NCBI RefSeq assembly: GCF_014656415.1 | Contig: NZ_BNCJ01000020.1 | Location: 1-64,000 of the forward strand | Source of the DNA: Seohaeicola zhoushanensis | GTDB lineage: Bacteria; Pseudomonadota; Alphaproteobacteria; Rhodobacterales; Rhodobacteraceae | Direction of reading: 5' to 3' | DNA length: 64,000 nt | Shown: piece after piece, positions 35,545 to 44,453 of the stretch | How the letters are laid out: every line of letters begins with the position of its first letter | How positions within the stretch are numbered: the first letter of the stretch is position 1 | The notes under the pieces: model-generated | Database searches by the model: none | What the model saw: the letters and a program-made list of their open reading frames with translations, nothing else | Told to the model about the DNA's origin: nothing | Made by a program: the position numbers and the translations under genes

Positions 35545-38307
35545 ATGGCCAAGAAAATGCTTATCGATGCCACCCACGCGGAAGAGACCCGCGTCGTGGT
35601 GGTTGACGGAAACAAGGTCGAGGAATTCGATTTTGAGTCCGAAAACAAGCGGCAGCTCGCCGGCAACATCTATCTCGCAAAGGTAACCCGGGTCGAACCG
35701 TCGCTTCAGGCGGCCTTCGTCGATTACGGCGGAAACCGGCATGGCTTCCTCGCCTTCTCGGAGATCCACCCGGATTACTACCAGATCCCCGTCGCCGACC
35801 GTAAGGCGCTGATGGAGGAAGAGCGTGCCTATGCCGAAGCGCAGCACGCCCGCGAGGAAGAGGAAAGCGCCCGCGCGGCAAAGCGGAAGGAACGCGCCAA
35901 GCCCGAGACCACGGGCGGCCAGGACGCCATCACCGAGATCAACGGGATGGAGACCATCGATTTCTCGGAAGAAGCCGAGAACGAGCAGGTGCCGGAAGGC
36001 TCCTCGCCGATGGAGCGCGTCGCCGAGACCCCGGTGGCCGAGCCGGAAGAAGAGTCAGAGGCCGAGGACGACGCCGCCGAGGCCGCCGAAGAGAATGACG
36101 CCGCCGCCCGCGACGACACCATCGAATCGGTCGCCGTCGAGGATGACGTCGAGGACCTGCGCCCGCAGCGCCGGCCGCGTCCGCGCCGCTACAAGATCCA
36201 GGAAGTCATCAAGGTGCGCCAGGTCCTGCTGGTGCAGGTCGTCAAGGAAGAGCGCGGCAACAAGGGCGCCGCGCTGACCACCTACCTGAGCCTCGCCGGC
36301 CGCTATTGCGTGCTGATGCCGAACACCGCGCGTGGCGGCGGGATTTCCCGCAAGATCACCAATGCGGTGGACCGCAAGAAACTCAAGGAAATCGCTGGCG
36401 AGATCGACGTGCCGCCCGGCGCGGGCCTGATCGTGCGCACGGCGGGTGCCAAGCGCACCAAGGCCGAGATCAAGCGCGACTATGAATACCTCCAGCGCCT
36501 GTGGGAGCAGATCCGCGACCTGACGCTGAAATCCATCGCACCGGCGAAGATCTACGAGGAAGGCGACCTGATCAAACGGTCGATCCGCGACCTCTACAGC
36601 CGTGACATCGACGAGGTTCTGGTCGAGGGCGACCGCGGCTACCGCATCGCCAAGGACTTCATGAAGATGATCATGCCGTCCCACGCCAAGAACGTGAAGC
36701 CCTACGCCGAGAACCTGCCGTTGTTCGCGCGCTACCAGGTCGAGAGCTACCTGGCGGCGATGTTCAACCCGGTGGTGCAGCTCAAGTCGGGCGGTTACAT
36801 CGTGATCGGCGTGACCGAGGCCCTGGTGGCCATCGACGTGAACTCGGGCCGGGCGACCAAGGAAGGCTCGATCGAGGAGACCGCGCTGAAGACCAACCTG
36901 GAGGCCGCCGAAGAGGTGGCGCGCCAGCTGCGTCTGCGTGACCTCGCCGGGCTGATCGTCATCGACTTCATCGACATGGACGAGCGCAAGAACAACGCCG
37001 CCGTCGAGAAGAAGCTGAAGGACAAGCTGAAGACAGACCGCGCCCGCATCCAGGTCGGCCGCATCTCGGGCTTTGGCCTGCTGGAGATGTCGCGGCAGCG
37101 CCTGCGGCCCGGTATGCTGGAAGCCACGACGCAGCCCTGTTCGGCCTGCCACGGCACCGGCCTGATCCGTTCGGACGACAGCCTGGCGCTGTCGGTGCTG
37201 CGCCAGATCGAGGAAGAGGGCACGCGCAACCGTTCGCGCGAGGTGCTGGTCAAGTGCCCGGTCGCCATCGCCAACTTCCTGATGAACCAGAAGCGCGAAC
37301 ATATCGCCCAGATCGAGGCCCGCTATGGCATGGCCGTGCGGATCGAAGGCGACGTGCATCTGGTCAGCCCGGACGTCACCATGGAGAAGTTCAAGACCGC
37401 GACCCGGGCGATCCCGGCGCCGGTTGCTCCGGTGATCTCGGTCGATACCTCGATCATGGACCAGGTGGACGCCGAGGAAGAGGATATCGTCGAGGAGGAC
37501 GAGGACGAGGTGGAAGCCGCTGCGGAAGCCGCTGCCGAGACCTCGGCCGAAGCGCCTGCCGCCGAAGGCGAGAGCAAGCCGAAGCGCAAGCGCCGGCGTC
37601 GTCGTCGTCGCTCGGGCAAGTCGTCGAACGGCGAGAACGGCGAGACCTCGGGCGAGTCCTCGGATGAGGATGGCGGGGCCGAGGAGGATGCGGCGGAAGA
37701 GGCCGCTGCCGAGGCCGCTTCGGGCGACGAGGCCGCACCCGCTGCGGAACCGGAAGCGCCGGCGGTTGCCGAGGTGAGCGAAGCGCCCGCCGAGGCCGAG
37801 GCAGCGCCCGTTGCGGCCGAAGAGGCGGCGCCGGCGAAGAAGACGACCCGGTCGCGCTCGCGCTCGCGGTCGAGCAAGGCCAAGGCGGCTGCCGAAGAGG
37901 CACCCGCGGCGGAAGAGGCCGCACCGGCAGAGCCGGTTGCTGCCGAGCCGGAAGCCGAGGCGCCCAAGGCCAAGCCGAAGGTCACCCGCTCGTCCACCCG
38001 GTCGTCCTCGCGTCGCAAGACGGCGGCCAGCGCGGCGGCGGAAGCCGCCGAAGCGCCGGTGGCTGCAGAGCCGGTTGCCGAGGTTGCGCCCGCCGCAGAA
38101 GCTGCCCCGGTGGCAGAGCCTGCGCCGGAGGTGGTGGCCGAAGCTGCCCCCGAGGTGGTGGTGGAAGCCGCGCCGGAACCGGTTGCCGAGGCTGCGCCGG
38201 AACCGGCGGCGGAAGTGACGGAAACGCCCGAGCCCGAGATGGCCGAGGCCGCCCAGGAAGACGCCAAGCCGAAACGGCGCGGCTGGTGGTCGATCGGCTC
38301 GCGCTGA
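35545..38307 (+). CDS. rne: Ribonuclease E
   Basis: A 920-residue endoribonuclease E, the core of the RNA degradosome. MAKKMLIDATHAEETRVVVVDG starts the S1 domain, which is split by an acidic Glu/Ala insert at about residues 95-205, typical of alphaproteobacteria. The catalytic domain has AIDVNSGRATK and GLIVIDFIDM, carrying the two metal-binding Asp residues. The zinc link is PCSACHGTG (Cys532, Cys535). After residue ~620 comes a disordered scaffold tail: an arginine-rich RNA-binding stretch (KRKRRRRRRRSGK), long Ala/Glu/Pro runs, and a final KRRGWWSIGSR peptide that may bind a partner. AAGGA precedes the ATG at 35545. A strong terminator follows. Confidence 0.93.
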   Translation: MAKKMLIDATHAEETRVVVVDGNKVEEFDFESENKRQLAGNIYLAKVTRVEPSLQAAFVDYGGNRHGFLAFSEIHPDYYQIPVADRKALMEEERAYAEAQHAREEEESARAAKRKERAKPETTGGQDAITEINGMETIDFSEEAENEQVPEGSSPMERVAETPVAEPEEESEAEDDAAEAAEENDAAARDDTIESVAVEDDVEDLRPQRRPRPRRYKIQEVIKVRQVLLVQVVKEERGNKGAALTTYLSLAGRYCVLMPNTARGGGISRKITNAVDRKKLKEIAGEIDVPPGAGLIVRTAGAKRTKAEIKRDYEYLQRLWEQIRDLTLKSIAPAKIYEEGDLIKRSIRDLYSRDIDEVLVEGDRGYRIAKDFMKMIMPSHAKNVKPYAENLPLFARYQVESYLAAMFNPVVQLKSGGYIVIGVTEALVAIDVNSGRATKEGSIEETALKTNLEAAEEVARQLRLRDLAGLIVIDFIDMDERKNNAAVEKKLKDKLKTDRARIQVGRISGFGLLEMSRQRLRPGMLEATTQPCSACHGTGLIRSDDSLALSVLRQIEEEGTRNRSREVLVKCPVAIANFLMNQKREHIAQIEARYGMAVRIEGDVHLVSPDVTMEKFKTATRAIPAPVAPVISVDTSIMDQVDAEEEDIVEEDEDEVEAAAEAAAETSAEAPAAEGESKPKRKRRRRRRRSGKSSNGENGETSGESSDEDGGAEEDAAEEAAAEAASGDEAAPAAEPEAPAVAEVSEAPAEAEAAPVAAEEAAPAKKTTRSRSRSRSSKAKAAAEEAPAAEEAAPAEPVAAEPEAEAPKAKPKVTRSSTRSSSRRKTAASAAAEAAEAPVAAEPVAEVAPAAEAAPVAEPAPEVVAEAAPEVVVEAAPEPVAEAAPEPAAEVTETPEPEMAEAAQEDAKPKRRGWWSIGSR

Positions 38308-38326
38308 GACCACGCTGAGATGATGA

Positions 38327-38357
38327 AAGCCCCGGCCAGGTGCCGGGGCTTTTGCTT
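38327..38357 (+). terminator. Intrinsic terminator of rne
   Basis: AAGCCCCGGC at 38327-38336 pairs perfectly with GCCGGGGCTT at 38342-38351 around a 5-base loop, followed by TTGCTTT. Runs of A and T on both sides could let it also end tusA transcription from the opposite strand. Confidence 0.85.
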
Positions 38358-38363
38358 TGGGGA

Positions 38364-38597
38364 TCAGCCGCCCTTGCGGATCAGGTAGACCTGCGCGCCC
38401 TCGGCCTCGCCCTGGTCGAGCAGGGCATGGCCGGCCTCGGCGCAGAAGTGGGGCACGTCGATGATCGCCGCTGGATCGTCGGCGAGCATGCGCAGCACCG
38501 CCCCGGCGGGCAGCGCCTTGAGCCGCTTGCGGGCCTTCAGCACGGGCAGGGGGCAGAGCAGCCCGGTGGCGTCGAGGGTCTCGGATATCTCGGTCAT
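38364..38597 (-). CDS. tusA: TusA/SirA-family sulfur carrier protein
   Basis: A 77-residue protein with the TusA motif DATGLLCPLPVLKARKRLK near residue 8; the Cys in CPLP carries the persulfide. It delivers sulfur for tRNA 2-thiouridine, molybdenum cofactor or other pathways. The fold (two helices, four strands) and length are standard. It is divergent from ccdA, about 100 bases away; both deal with thiol chemistry, so a shared regulatory region is possible but not shown. Confidence 0.85.
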   Translation of the reverse strand: MTEISETLDATGLLCPLPVLKARKRLKALPAGAVLRMLADDPAAIIDVPHFCAEAGHALLDQGEAEGAQVYLIRKGG

Positions 38598-38701
38598 GCC
38601 GATTCACTATGCGGCGCGCCGGGCGCTGTCCACAGCCTTGTGATCGGGGCGCGGCATCACGGCGCGTGACGGGGCGGACGCGATGGCCTAAGTGCCTGTG
38701 C

Positions 38702-39454
38702 ATGTTCGGTATAGACATCATCGACGCGGGCCTGCTGCCCGCCATGACCGTGGCGCTGCTGGGCGGCCTCATCAGCTTTCTGTCGCCCTGCGTGCTGCCG
38801 GTGGTGCCGCCCTATCTGGCCTATATGAGCGGCGTGAGCCTGGGCGAGATCCAAGGCCAGGCGGCGGGGCGGCGCAAGGCGGTTCTGGCCTCGGTCTTCT
38901 TCGTGCTGGGGCTGTCGACGGTCTTCCTGCTGCTCGGCTTCACCGCCTCGGCGCTGGGGCGGATGTTCCTGCAGTACCGCGAGACCTTCGGGCAGGTGTC
39001 CGGCGTGATCGTGATCGTCTTCGGGCTGCATTTCCTCGGGCTGTTCCGGATTCCCTTCCTCGACCGCGAGGCGCGGATCGAGGCCGGTGACAACGGCGGC
39101 TCGGCCTTCGGCGCCTATATCCTGGGGCTGGCCTTCGCCTTTGGCTGGACCCCCTGCATCGGCCCGCAGCTGAGCGCGATCCTGTCTCTGGCCGCCGCCG
39201 AGGGATCGGTGGCGCGGGGCACCTTCCTGCTGGGGGTCTATGCGGCGGGCTTGGGCATTCCCTTCCTGCTGGCTGCGATGTTCCTGGCGCGCTCGTTGAC
39301 CCTGATGAACCGCATCAAGCGGCACATGGGCGTGATCGAGAAGGTGATGGGCCTGCTGCTGGTGGTGGTCGGCCTGGCGCTGGTCACCGGGGCCTTCACC
39401 AGCTTCTCGTTCTGGCTGCTCGAAACCTTCCCCGCCCTCGGCGCCCTGGGCTGA
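38702..39454 (+). CDS. ccdA: Cytochrome c biogenesis protein CcdA
   Basis: A 250-residue inner-membrane thiol-redox transporter with six helices. The paired redox cysteines are in LISFLSPCVLPVVPPYLAYMSG (helix 1) and FGWTPCIGPQLSAIL (helix 4). CcdA passes electrons from cytosolic thioredoxin to periplasmic thiol proteins for cytochrome c maturation. The ATG at 38702 begins MFGIDIIDAGLLPAM; codons upstream in the same frame lack membrane or domain character. No ccm genes are adjacent. It is the shorter CcdA form, without DsbD periplasmic domains. Confidence 0.9.
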   Translation: MFGIDIIDAGLLPAMTVALLGGLISFLSPCVLPVVPPYLAYMSGVSLGEIQGQAAGRRKAVLASVFFVLGLSTVFLLLGFTASALGRMFLQYRETFGQVSGVIVIVFGLHFLGLFRIPFLDREARIEAGDNGGSAFGAYILGLAFAFGWTPCIGPQLSAILSLAAAEGSVARGTFLLGVYAAGLGIPFLLAAMFLARSLTLMNRIKRHMGVIEKVMGLLLVVVGLALVTGAFTSFSFWLLETFPALGALG

Positions 39455-39472
39455 GCCTTACTCTCGCCGGAA

Positions 39473-40744
39473 ATGCGCGCTATGCTGCGGGCCAAGACCG
39501 CGGCAGGGCACGGCATGAACGGGCAGGCAGGGACAGAGCGGCAGGTGCGCCGCCGGCGGGTGTTCTACATCCCCGGCTACGATCCGATTCATCCCCGCCG
39601 TTACCGCGAGCTCTACCGCAAGGAGGGGCAGGCGCAGGCGGCGATCTCGGGCTATGCGCTGGAGCTGACGCCGAAGGCGACGCCCGGCCCCTACGGCTGG
39701 CATGTCGCGGCCGAGATCGAGGGCGCGCGGGTCGAGAGCGATGTCGAGGTGCTGGTCTGGTCGGATATCGTGCGGGGCAGCATGGCGAATACGCTGGCGG
39801 CGACCTACGGGCAGATGCTGCGCACGGCCTGGGCCTATATCGGGTCGGGGGCGCTGAGGCGGCTGATGCGGCTGCGCAAAGGGCCGGTGATCGCGGCGCT
39901 TTACCCGGTCGGGGCGCTGGTGCTGCTGGCGCTGGTGGCGCTGGTCCTGACCGTCGGGGGGGGCTGGGGCGGCTGGGGGCTGTTCGGGCCGCCGGGCGGG
40001 ATTTTCGGCCTTCTGGCCGGGGGCGCGGCGGGCTGGGGCCTGATGGAATGGGTCAGGGCGCGGGACGGGCGGACCTTCATCTTCTACCTGATGCACGATT
40101 ATGCCTATTCGGCGCAGTTCGGCGGCGCCAACCCGCCCGAGCTGGAGGCGCGGATGGCCGAGTTCGGCGAAGTCATCGCGGCGGCGCTGGCAGGTGAGAC
40201 CGATGAAGTGCTGGTGGTGGGCCATTCCTCGGGGGCGCATCTGGCGGTCTCGGTTCTGGCCGACCTGATCCGCGCGGGCCACGTGCCGGCGGGCGGGCCG
40301 GCGCTGGGGTTCCTGTCGCTGGGGCAGGTGGTGCCGATGGTGTCGTTCCTGCCGAGGGCGGAGCGGCTGCGGGGGGACTTGGCCTTTCTGTCGGGGCGGG
40401 ACGAGCTGGCCTGGGTCGATGTGACCGCGCCGGGGGATGGCTGCGCCTTTGCGCTGTGCGATCCGGTGGCGGTGTCGGGGGTTGCGCCCGCGGGCAAGCG
40501 GTGGCCGCTGGTGCTCTCGGCCGCCTTCACCCAGACGCTGAGCCCCGAGAGGTGGCGTGCCCTGCGCTGGCGGTTCTTCCGACTGCATTTCCAGTATCTC
40601 TGCGCCTTCGACCGGCCCGGGGATTATGACTATTTCCGCATCACTGCCGGGCCTAGGACGCTGGCGGCGCGATTCGAGGGGCGGGCGCCGTCGCAATCGC
40701 GGATCGAGGCGGCGGTGTCGAAATACACCTCGGTCGCCGCATGA
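39473..40744 (+). CDS. Alpha/beta-hydrolase-like protein with internal membrane segments
   Basis: A 423-residue protein (or 409 if ATG 39515 is used). It opens with RRRRVFYIPGYDPIHPRRYREL, like an oxyanion-loop strand, and has a nucleophile-elbow sequence VLVVGHSSGAHLAVSVLADL near residue 248 (Ser in GHSSG). Between them residues ~145-195 are strongly hydrophobic and glycine-rich, probably two membrane helices inserted in the fold. I do not recognise a named family; lipase or esterase activity is a guess. Its last codons overlap the cytochrome P450 start (ATGA, 4 bases), so the two are probably made together and may act on the same lipophilic substrate. Confidence 0.6.
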   Translation: MRAMLRAKTAAGHGMNGQAGTERQVRRRRVFYIPGYDPIHPRRYRELYRKEGQAQAAISGYALELTPKATPGPYGWHVAAEIEGARVESDVEVLVWSDIVRGSMANTLAATYGQMLRTAWAYIGSGALRRLMRLRKGPVIAALYPVGALVLLALVALVLTVGGGWGGWGLFGPPGGIFGLLAGGAAGWGLMEWVRARDGRTFIFYLMHDYAYSAQFGGANPPELEARMAEFGEVIAAALAGETDEVLVVGHSSGAHLAVSVLADLIRAGHVPAGGPALGFLSLGQVVPMVSFLPRAERLRGDLAFLSGRDELAWVDVTAPGDGCAFALCDPVAVSGVAPAGKRWPLVLSAAFTQTLSPERWRALRWRFFRLHFQYLCAFDRPGDYDYFRITAGPRTLAARFEGRAPSQSRIEAAVSKYTSVAA

Positions 40745-42081
40745 TCCCGCCGAAGCCCGCCGCGCGCGCCGACAAGGTTTCGCTCTGGCGGTACCTGCGG
40801 CTGTTCCGGCGGGACATCCTCTCGGCGCAGCCGGCGCGGCTGTACCGGGCGTGGATGGCCGAGTTCCGCACGCCCTTCTTCCGCAGCTTCCTGCTGAACC
40901 AGCCGGACCTCGTGGCCGAGGTGCTGAAGCGGCGGCCTTCTGACTTTCCAAAATCCGACCGGGTGGGCGAGGGGCTGCGGCCGCTGCTGGGCAATTCGGT
41001 CTTCCTGAGCAATGGCGAAACCTGGAAGCGGCAGCGGAGCATCATCGACCCGGCCTTCGAGGGCGGGCGGCTGCGCGATACTTTCCCCGCGATGGTGGCG
41101 GCGGGGCAGGCGGCGGTGGCGCGGCTCGGGACGGGCGAGACCGAGATCGAGGCGGTAACCAGCCATCTGGCGGCGGACGTGATCTTTCGCACGCTCTTCT
41201 CGCTGCCGATCGACGCGCCGGTGGCGGCGGAGGTCTTTGAACGCTTCCGTGACTACCAGCGCAGCCAGCCGATCCTGAACCTGGCGGCCTTCCTGCCGCT
41301 GCCGCGCTGGATGCCGCGCTTTCACCGGCGCGCGACCAAGGCGGCGGCGCGGGATATCCGGCGGCTGATCGGCGGGCTGGTGGCGGCGCGGGCGGCCGAG
41401 ATCGCGGCGGGCAACGCGCCGGACGATCTGGCGACCAAGATCATGACGACGCCCGATCCCGAGACCGGCGACCGCTTCGATGCGGCCGAGATGGTCGACC
41501 AGGTGGCGATCTTCTTCCTGGCGGGGCATGAGACCAGCGCCTCGGCCCTGGCCTGGGCGCTGTTCCTGCTGGCGCAGTTCCCGGACTGGCAGGAGCGGGT
41601 GGCGGCGGAGGCGGCGGCCTTTGACGGCAGTTTCGCGGCGCTGTCGCGGCTGCGGGTGACGCGCGACGTGTTCCGCGAGGCGCTGCGGCTTTATCCGCCG
41701 GTGCCGATGATGGTGCGCGAGGCGACGGGGGCCGAGCGGTTCCGCGACCGGGCAGTGCCGAAGGGCGCGCAGCTGGTGGTGAGCCCCTGGCACCTGCACC
41801 GGCATGAGCGGTTGTGGGACGATCCGGACGGGTTCGATCCGGACCGCTGGCAGAGCGAGAACGGGCAGAGCTGCCTGCGCGAGGCCTTCATTCCGTTCTC
41901 GGCCGGGGCGCGGGTCTGTCCCGGCGCGGGGTTCGCGATGATCGAGGGGCCTTTGCTGCTGGCGCTGCTGGTGCGGAGCTTTCGGATTGCACCGGTCGAG
42001 GGCAAGCCGCCGGTTCCGGTGGCGCATCTGACGGTGCGGGCGAAGGATGGCATCTGGTTGAAAGTCATGCCGCGGGGGTGA
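40741..42081 (+). CDS. Cytochrome P450
   Basis: A 446-residue soluble bacterial P450. The I-helix oxygen-binding motif is FLAGHETSASALAW near residue 260, the K-helix ExxR is E313-R316 in REALRLYPP, and the heme-binding loop is FSAGARVCPGAGFA with the thiolate ligand near Cys393. There is no membrane anchor. It is similar in layout to CYP families acting on fatty acids or terpenes, but the substrate is unknown. No ferredoxin or reductase gene is adjacent, so electrons must come from elsewhere. Coupled to the upstream hydrolase gene; a paired hairpin follows the stop. Confidence 0.9.
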   Translation: MIPPKPAARADKVSLWRYLRLFRRDILSAQPARLYRAWMAEFRTPFFRSFLLNQPDLVAEVLKRRPSDFPKSDRVGEGLRPLLGNSVFLSNGETWKRQRSIIDPAFEGGRLRDTFPAMVAAGQAAVARLGTGETEIEAVTSHLAADVIFRTLFSLPIDAPVAAEVFERFRDYQRSQPILNLAAFLPLPRWMPRFHRRATKAAARDIRRLIGGLVAARAAEIAAGNAPDDLATKIMTTPDPETGDRFDAAEMVDQVAIFFLAGHETSASALAWALFLLAQFPDWQERVAAEAAAFDGSFAALSRLRVTRDVFREALRLYPPVPMMVREATGAERFRDRAVPKGAQLVVSPWHLHRHERLWDDPDGFDPDRWQSENGQSCLREAFIPFSAGARVCPGAGFAMIEGPLLLALLVRSFRIAPVEGKPPVPVAHLTVRAKDGIWLKVMPRG

Positions 42082-42082
42082 G

Positions 42083-42132
42083 CCAAGACTTTCCAGGAAA
42101 GTCTTGGCAAAAGTTTCCGGGAAACTTTTGCC
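42083..42132. repeat. Paired-hairpin repeat, copy C (diverged)
   Basis: CCAAGACTTTCC with GGAAAGTCTTGG at 42083-42107, then CAAAAGTTTCC with GGAAACTTTTG at 42108-42130, each nearly loop-less. It fills the gap between the converging P450 gene and the 76-residue gene. Size and pairing resemble copies A, B and D, but the arm sequences differ, so common ancestry is likely rather than certain. Confidence 0.65.
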
Positions 42133-42363
42133 TTAGCACAGGACGCGGATCGGTTCGTTGTTGCAGAAGACGACGATCTGGTCGCCGTTCTGGATGGCGT
42201 GATAGCCGCGGCGACGGATTTCCGCCTCGAAAGCGGCGCGGCCAACGACCAGTTCGACGTCGCGCAGCCTGCGCCGCACCACGCCGCCCTGGCGCGCGGC
42301 ATTGGCGTCGAAGAGGCGCTGCATCCAGATCGCGGGCGGCAGGAAACGTCGGGTCTCGGTCAT
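42133..42363 (-). CDS. Small conserved protein, first of two paralogs
   Basis: A 76-residue soluble protein ending GDQIVVFCNNEPIRVLC. Its core (VRRRLRDVELVVGRAAFEAEIRRRGYHAIQ in segments) predicts two helices and a short hairpin. By eye, 29 of 64 positions are identical to the protein at 48719-48943 without gaps. Proteins of this kind have been labelled 'phosphoribosylanthranilate isomerase' in some Rhodobacteraceae entries, as I recall; at 76 residues it cannot be that TIM-barrel enzyme. Function unknown; the basic helix suggests nucleic-acid contact. Its stop codon abuts a paired-hairpin repeat. Confidence 0.7.
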   Translation of the reverse strand: MTETRRFLPPAIWMQRLFDANAARQGGVVRRRLRDVELVVGRAAFEAEIRRRGYHAIQNGDQIVVFCNNEPIRVLC

Positions 42364-42397
42364 GCCCGTTTATCGTCCGAGGTTCCTTGCGAATCCG

Positions 42398-42610
42398 TTA
42401 ACCGCGATAGTGGCGCAGTACGAAGAGCCGGATTGCCGAGGCGAGGCCGGTGTCGGGATCGCGGCCTGCGTCGATCTCGGCGGCGAGCGCGTTCAGCGCG
42501 ATGTCGCGGGTCTGGGCGATCTCGCGGAAGGCCTCCCAGAACTCCGGTTCGAGGCTAACGCTGGTGCGGTGGCCGCTGAGTGTCAGCGAATGCTTGGCCG
42601 GGCGGCTCAT
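42398..42610 (-). CDS. Ribbon-helix-helix domain protein
   Basis: A 70-residue protein of the RHH_4 type. HSLTLSGHRTSVSLEPEFWEAFREIAQTRDIALNALAAEID (in segments) shows the beta strand followed by two helices of a ribbon-helix-helix DNA-binding fold. The strand TSVSLEPEFW is a well-conserved feature. It may autoregulate or control the fumC operon; no operator was seen. Its start overlaps the DUF4169 stop by 4 bases, so the two are translationally coupled downstream of fumC. Confidence 0.8.
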   Translation of the reverse strand: MSRPAKHSLTLSGHRTSVSLEPEFWEAFREIAQTRDIALNALAAEIDAGRDPDTGLASAIRLFVLRHYRG

Positions 42611-42783
42611 GTCTCTCGCTTGTGGCCGTCGAGGTCGCGGCGTGCCTTGTCCTTGCGGGCGGCTTCCAGGTCGCGCTCGGCCTTGGTGCGGCCGAATTTC
42701 GCCGCATTGGCATCGCCCTGCGCGCGTTTCTCGGCACGGGCCTTCTGCTTGCGGAACTGGTTCAGGTTGGTGACTTGCGACAT
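42607..42783 (-). CDS. DUF4169-family small basic protein
   Basis: A 58-residue, strongly charged helical protein: MSQVTNLNQFRKQKARAEK leads into an Arg/Lys/Ala-rich helix with AAKFGRTKAERDLEAARKDKARRDLDGHKRE (in segments). NLNQFRKQKAR and GRTKAERD are the DUF4169 signature. It lacks any enzymatic motif. It sits between fumC and the RHH gene, an order I recall as conserved in Rhodobacteraceae. A functional partnership with the RHH protein is plausible. Confidence 0.78.
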   Translation of the reverse strand: MSQVTNLNQFRKQKARAEKRAQGDANAAKFGRTKAERDLEAARKDKARRDLDGHKRET

Positions 42784-42845
42784 CTCTGGCGTCCGGTTGC
42801 TGTCGGCAGCGTGCCACCGGGCAGCGTCTTGGGCAAGACGAATGC

Positions 42846-42874
42846 AAAGGGCCCCCGGAGATCCGGAGGCCCTC
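42846..42874 (-). terminator. Attenuating terminator between fumC and DUF4169
   Basis: On the minus strand GGGCCTCCGG and CCGGGGGCCC form a 10-bp stem with one mismatch and a short loop, followed by TTTGC. It lies 21 bases after the fumC stop and 63 before the DUF4169 start, so it may separate or only reduce downstream expression. Confidence 0.65.
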
Positions 42875-42894
42875 GCGTTTCTCAAGGCAGGAGG

Positions 42895-44289
42895 TCAGCC
42901 TTTCGGGCCGATCATGTCCTCGGGGCGGACCACGCGGTCGAAGGTCTCGCCGTCGACGAAGCCGAGGGCGATGGCCTCTTCGCGCAGGGTGGTGCCGTTC
43001 TTGTGCGCGGTCTTGGCGACCTTGGTGGCGTTGTCATAGCCGATGGTCGGGGCCAGCGCCGTCACCAGCATCAGGCTTTCCTTCATCAGCTTGTCGATGC
43101 GGGCGGTATTGGCCTGGGTGCCGACCACCATGTTGTCGGTGAACGAACCCGCCGCGTCGCCCAGCAGCTGCATGGATTGCAGCACGTTGTAGGACATCAT
43201 CGGGTTGTAGACGTTCAGCTCGAAATGGCCTTGCGAGCCGGCAAAGCCGACGGCGGCGTCGTTGCCCATGACATGGGCGCAGACCATGGTGAGCGCCTCG
43301 GCCTGGGTCGGGTTGACCTTGCCCGGCATGATCGAGGAGCCGGGTTCGTTTTCCGGCAGGATCAGCTCGCCCAGGCCCGAGCGGGGGCCGGAGCCGAGCA
43401 GCCGCAGGTCGTTGGCGATCTTGAACAGCGAGGCGGCGACGGTCTTGAGCGCACCCGAGAACATGACCATGGCGTCATGGGCGGCAAGGGCCTCGAACTT
43501 GTTGGGGGCGGTGACGAAGGGCAGGCCGGTGATCTCGGCGATCTTGCCGGCGACGGCGACGTCCCAGCCCTTGTCGGTGTTCAGCCCGGTGCCGACGGCG
43601 GTGCCGCCCTGGGCGAGTTCATAGATCTCGGGCAGCACCTTCTTCACGCGGGCGATGCCGTTCTCGACCTGCTTGGCATAGCCCGAGAACTCCTGGCCCA
43701 GCGTCAGCGGGGTGGCGTCCTGGGTATGGGTGCGGCCGATCTTGATGATGTCCTTGAATTCTTCCGACTTGGCGACGAGCGCGGCGTGCAGCTTTTCCAG
43801 CCCTGGCAGCAGCGTGTCGCGGGCCATCATGCCGATGGCGACATGCATCGCGGTGGGGAAGGTGTCGTTCGAGGACTGACCCATGTTGACATGGTCGTTG
43901 GGGTGGACGGGCTTCTTCGAGCCCATCACGCCGCCCAGGATCTCGATCGCGCGGTTCGAGATGACCTCGTTGGCGTTCATGTTCGACTGGGTGCCCGAGC
44001 CGGTCTGCCAGACCACCAGCGGGAAGTTGTCGTCGAACTTGCCCTCGATCACCTCGGTCGCGGCCTCGACCATGGCCTTGCCGATGGTGGCGTCGAGCTT
44101 GCCGGTCGAGATGTTGATCTCGGTGCAGGCGCGCTTGATGACGCCGAGGGCGCGGACGATGGCGACGGGCTGCTTTTCCCAGCCGATCGGGAAGTTCATG
44201 ATCGAGCGCTGGGTCTGTGCGCCCCAGTATTTGTCGGCGGGAACCTCGAGCGGACCGAAGCTGTCGGTTTCGGTGCGGGTGTCGGACAT
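42895..44289 (-). CDS. fumC: Class II fumarate hydratase
   Basis: A 464-residue iron-independent fumarase of the TCA cycle, interconverting fumarate and malate as a cytosolic tetramer. Conserved regions are [18 protein letters not shown] near residue 98, [22 protein letters not shown] near 182 and the signature [17 protein letters not shown] near 318. Length is standard (E. coli 467). It is the first gene of a probable unit with the DUF4169 and RHH genes. A terminator-like hairpin lies just after its stop. Divergent from the secreted protein at 44454. Confidence 0.97.
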   Translation of the reverse strand: MSDTRTETDSFGPLEVPADKYWGAQTQRSIMNFPIGWEKQPVAIVRALGVIKRACTEINISTGKLDATIGKAMVEAATEVIEGKFDDNFPLVVWQTGSGTQSNMNANEVISNRAIEILGGVMGSKKPVHPNDHVNMGQSSNDTFPTAMHVAIGMMARDTLLPGLEKLHAALVAKSEEFKDIIKIGRTHTQDATPLTLGQEFSGYAKQVENGIARVKKVLPEIYELAQGGTAVGTGLNTDKGWDVAVAGKIAEITGLPFVTAPNKFEALAAHDAMVMFSGALKTVAASLFKIANDLRLLGSGPRSGLGELILPENEPGSSIMPGKVNPTQAEALTMVCAHVMGNDAAVGFAGSQGHFELNVYNPMMSYNVLQSMQLLGDAAGSFTDNMVVGTQANTARIDKLMKESLMLVTALAPTIGYDNATKVAKTAHKNGTTLREEAIALGFVDGETFDRVVRPEDMIGPKG

Positions 44290-44453
44290 TGCGGACTCCG
44301 TTCTGAAAGGACGTTGGCAAGGCGTCTAACGGCCCGCGCATCCCTGTGCAATCACGCAGTTGCGCGTGGAACGGAGGAAACCCCGGTTGCCGGGTGTCAT
44401 GGGCTTCACTACTGTAGGCACATGCCCGATTTCGGGATGAAGGGGGAGCCGTC

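Noticed and set aside
36055-38772. 905-codon minus-strand frame opposite rne
   Set aside because: Generated by the repetitive Ala/Glu codons of the RNase E tail read backwards.
42133-42363. Phosphoribosylanthranilate isomerase (trpF) identity for the 76-residue protein
   Set aside because: TrpF is a ~200-residue TIM barrel; this protein is far too short and lacks its motifs.
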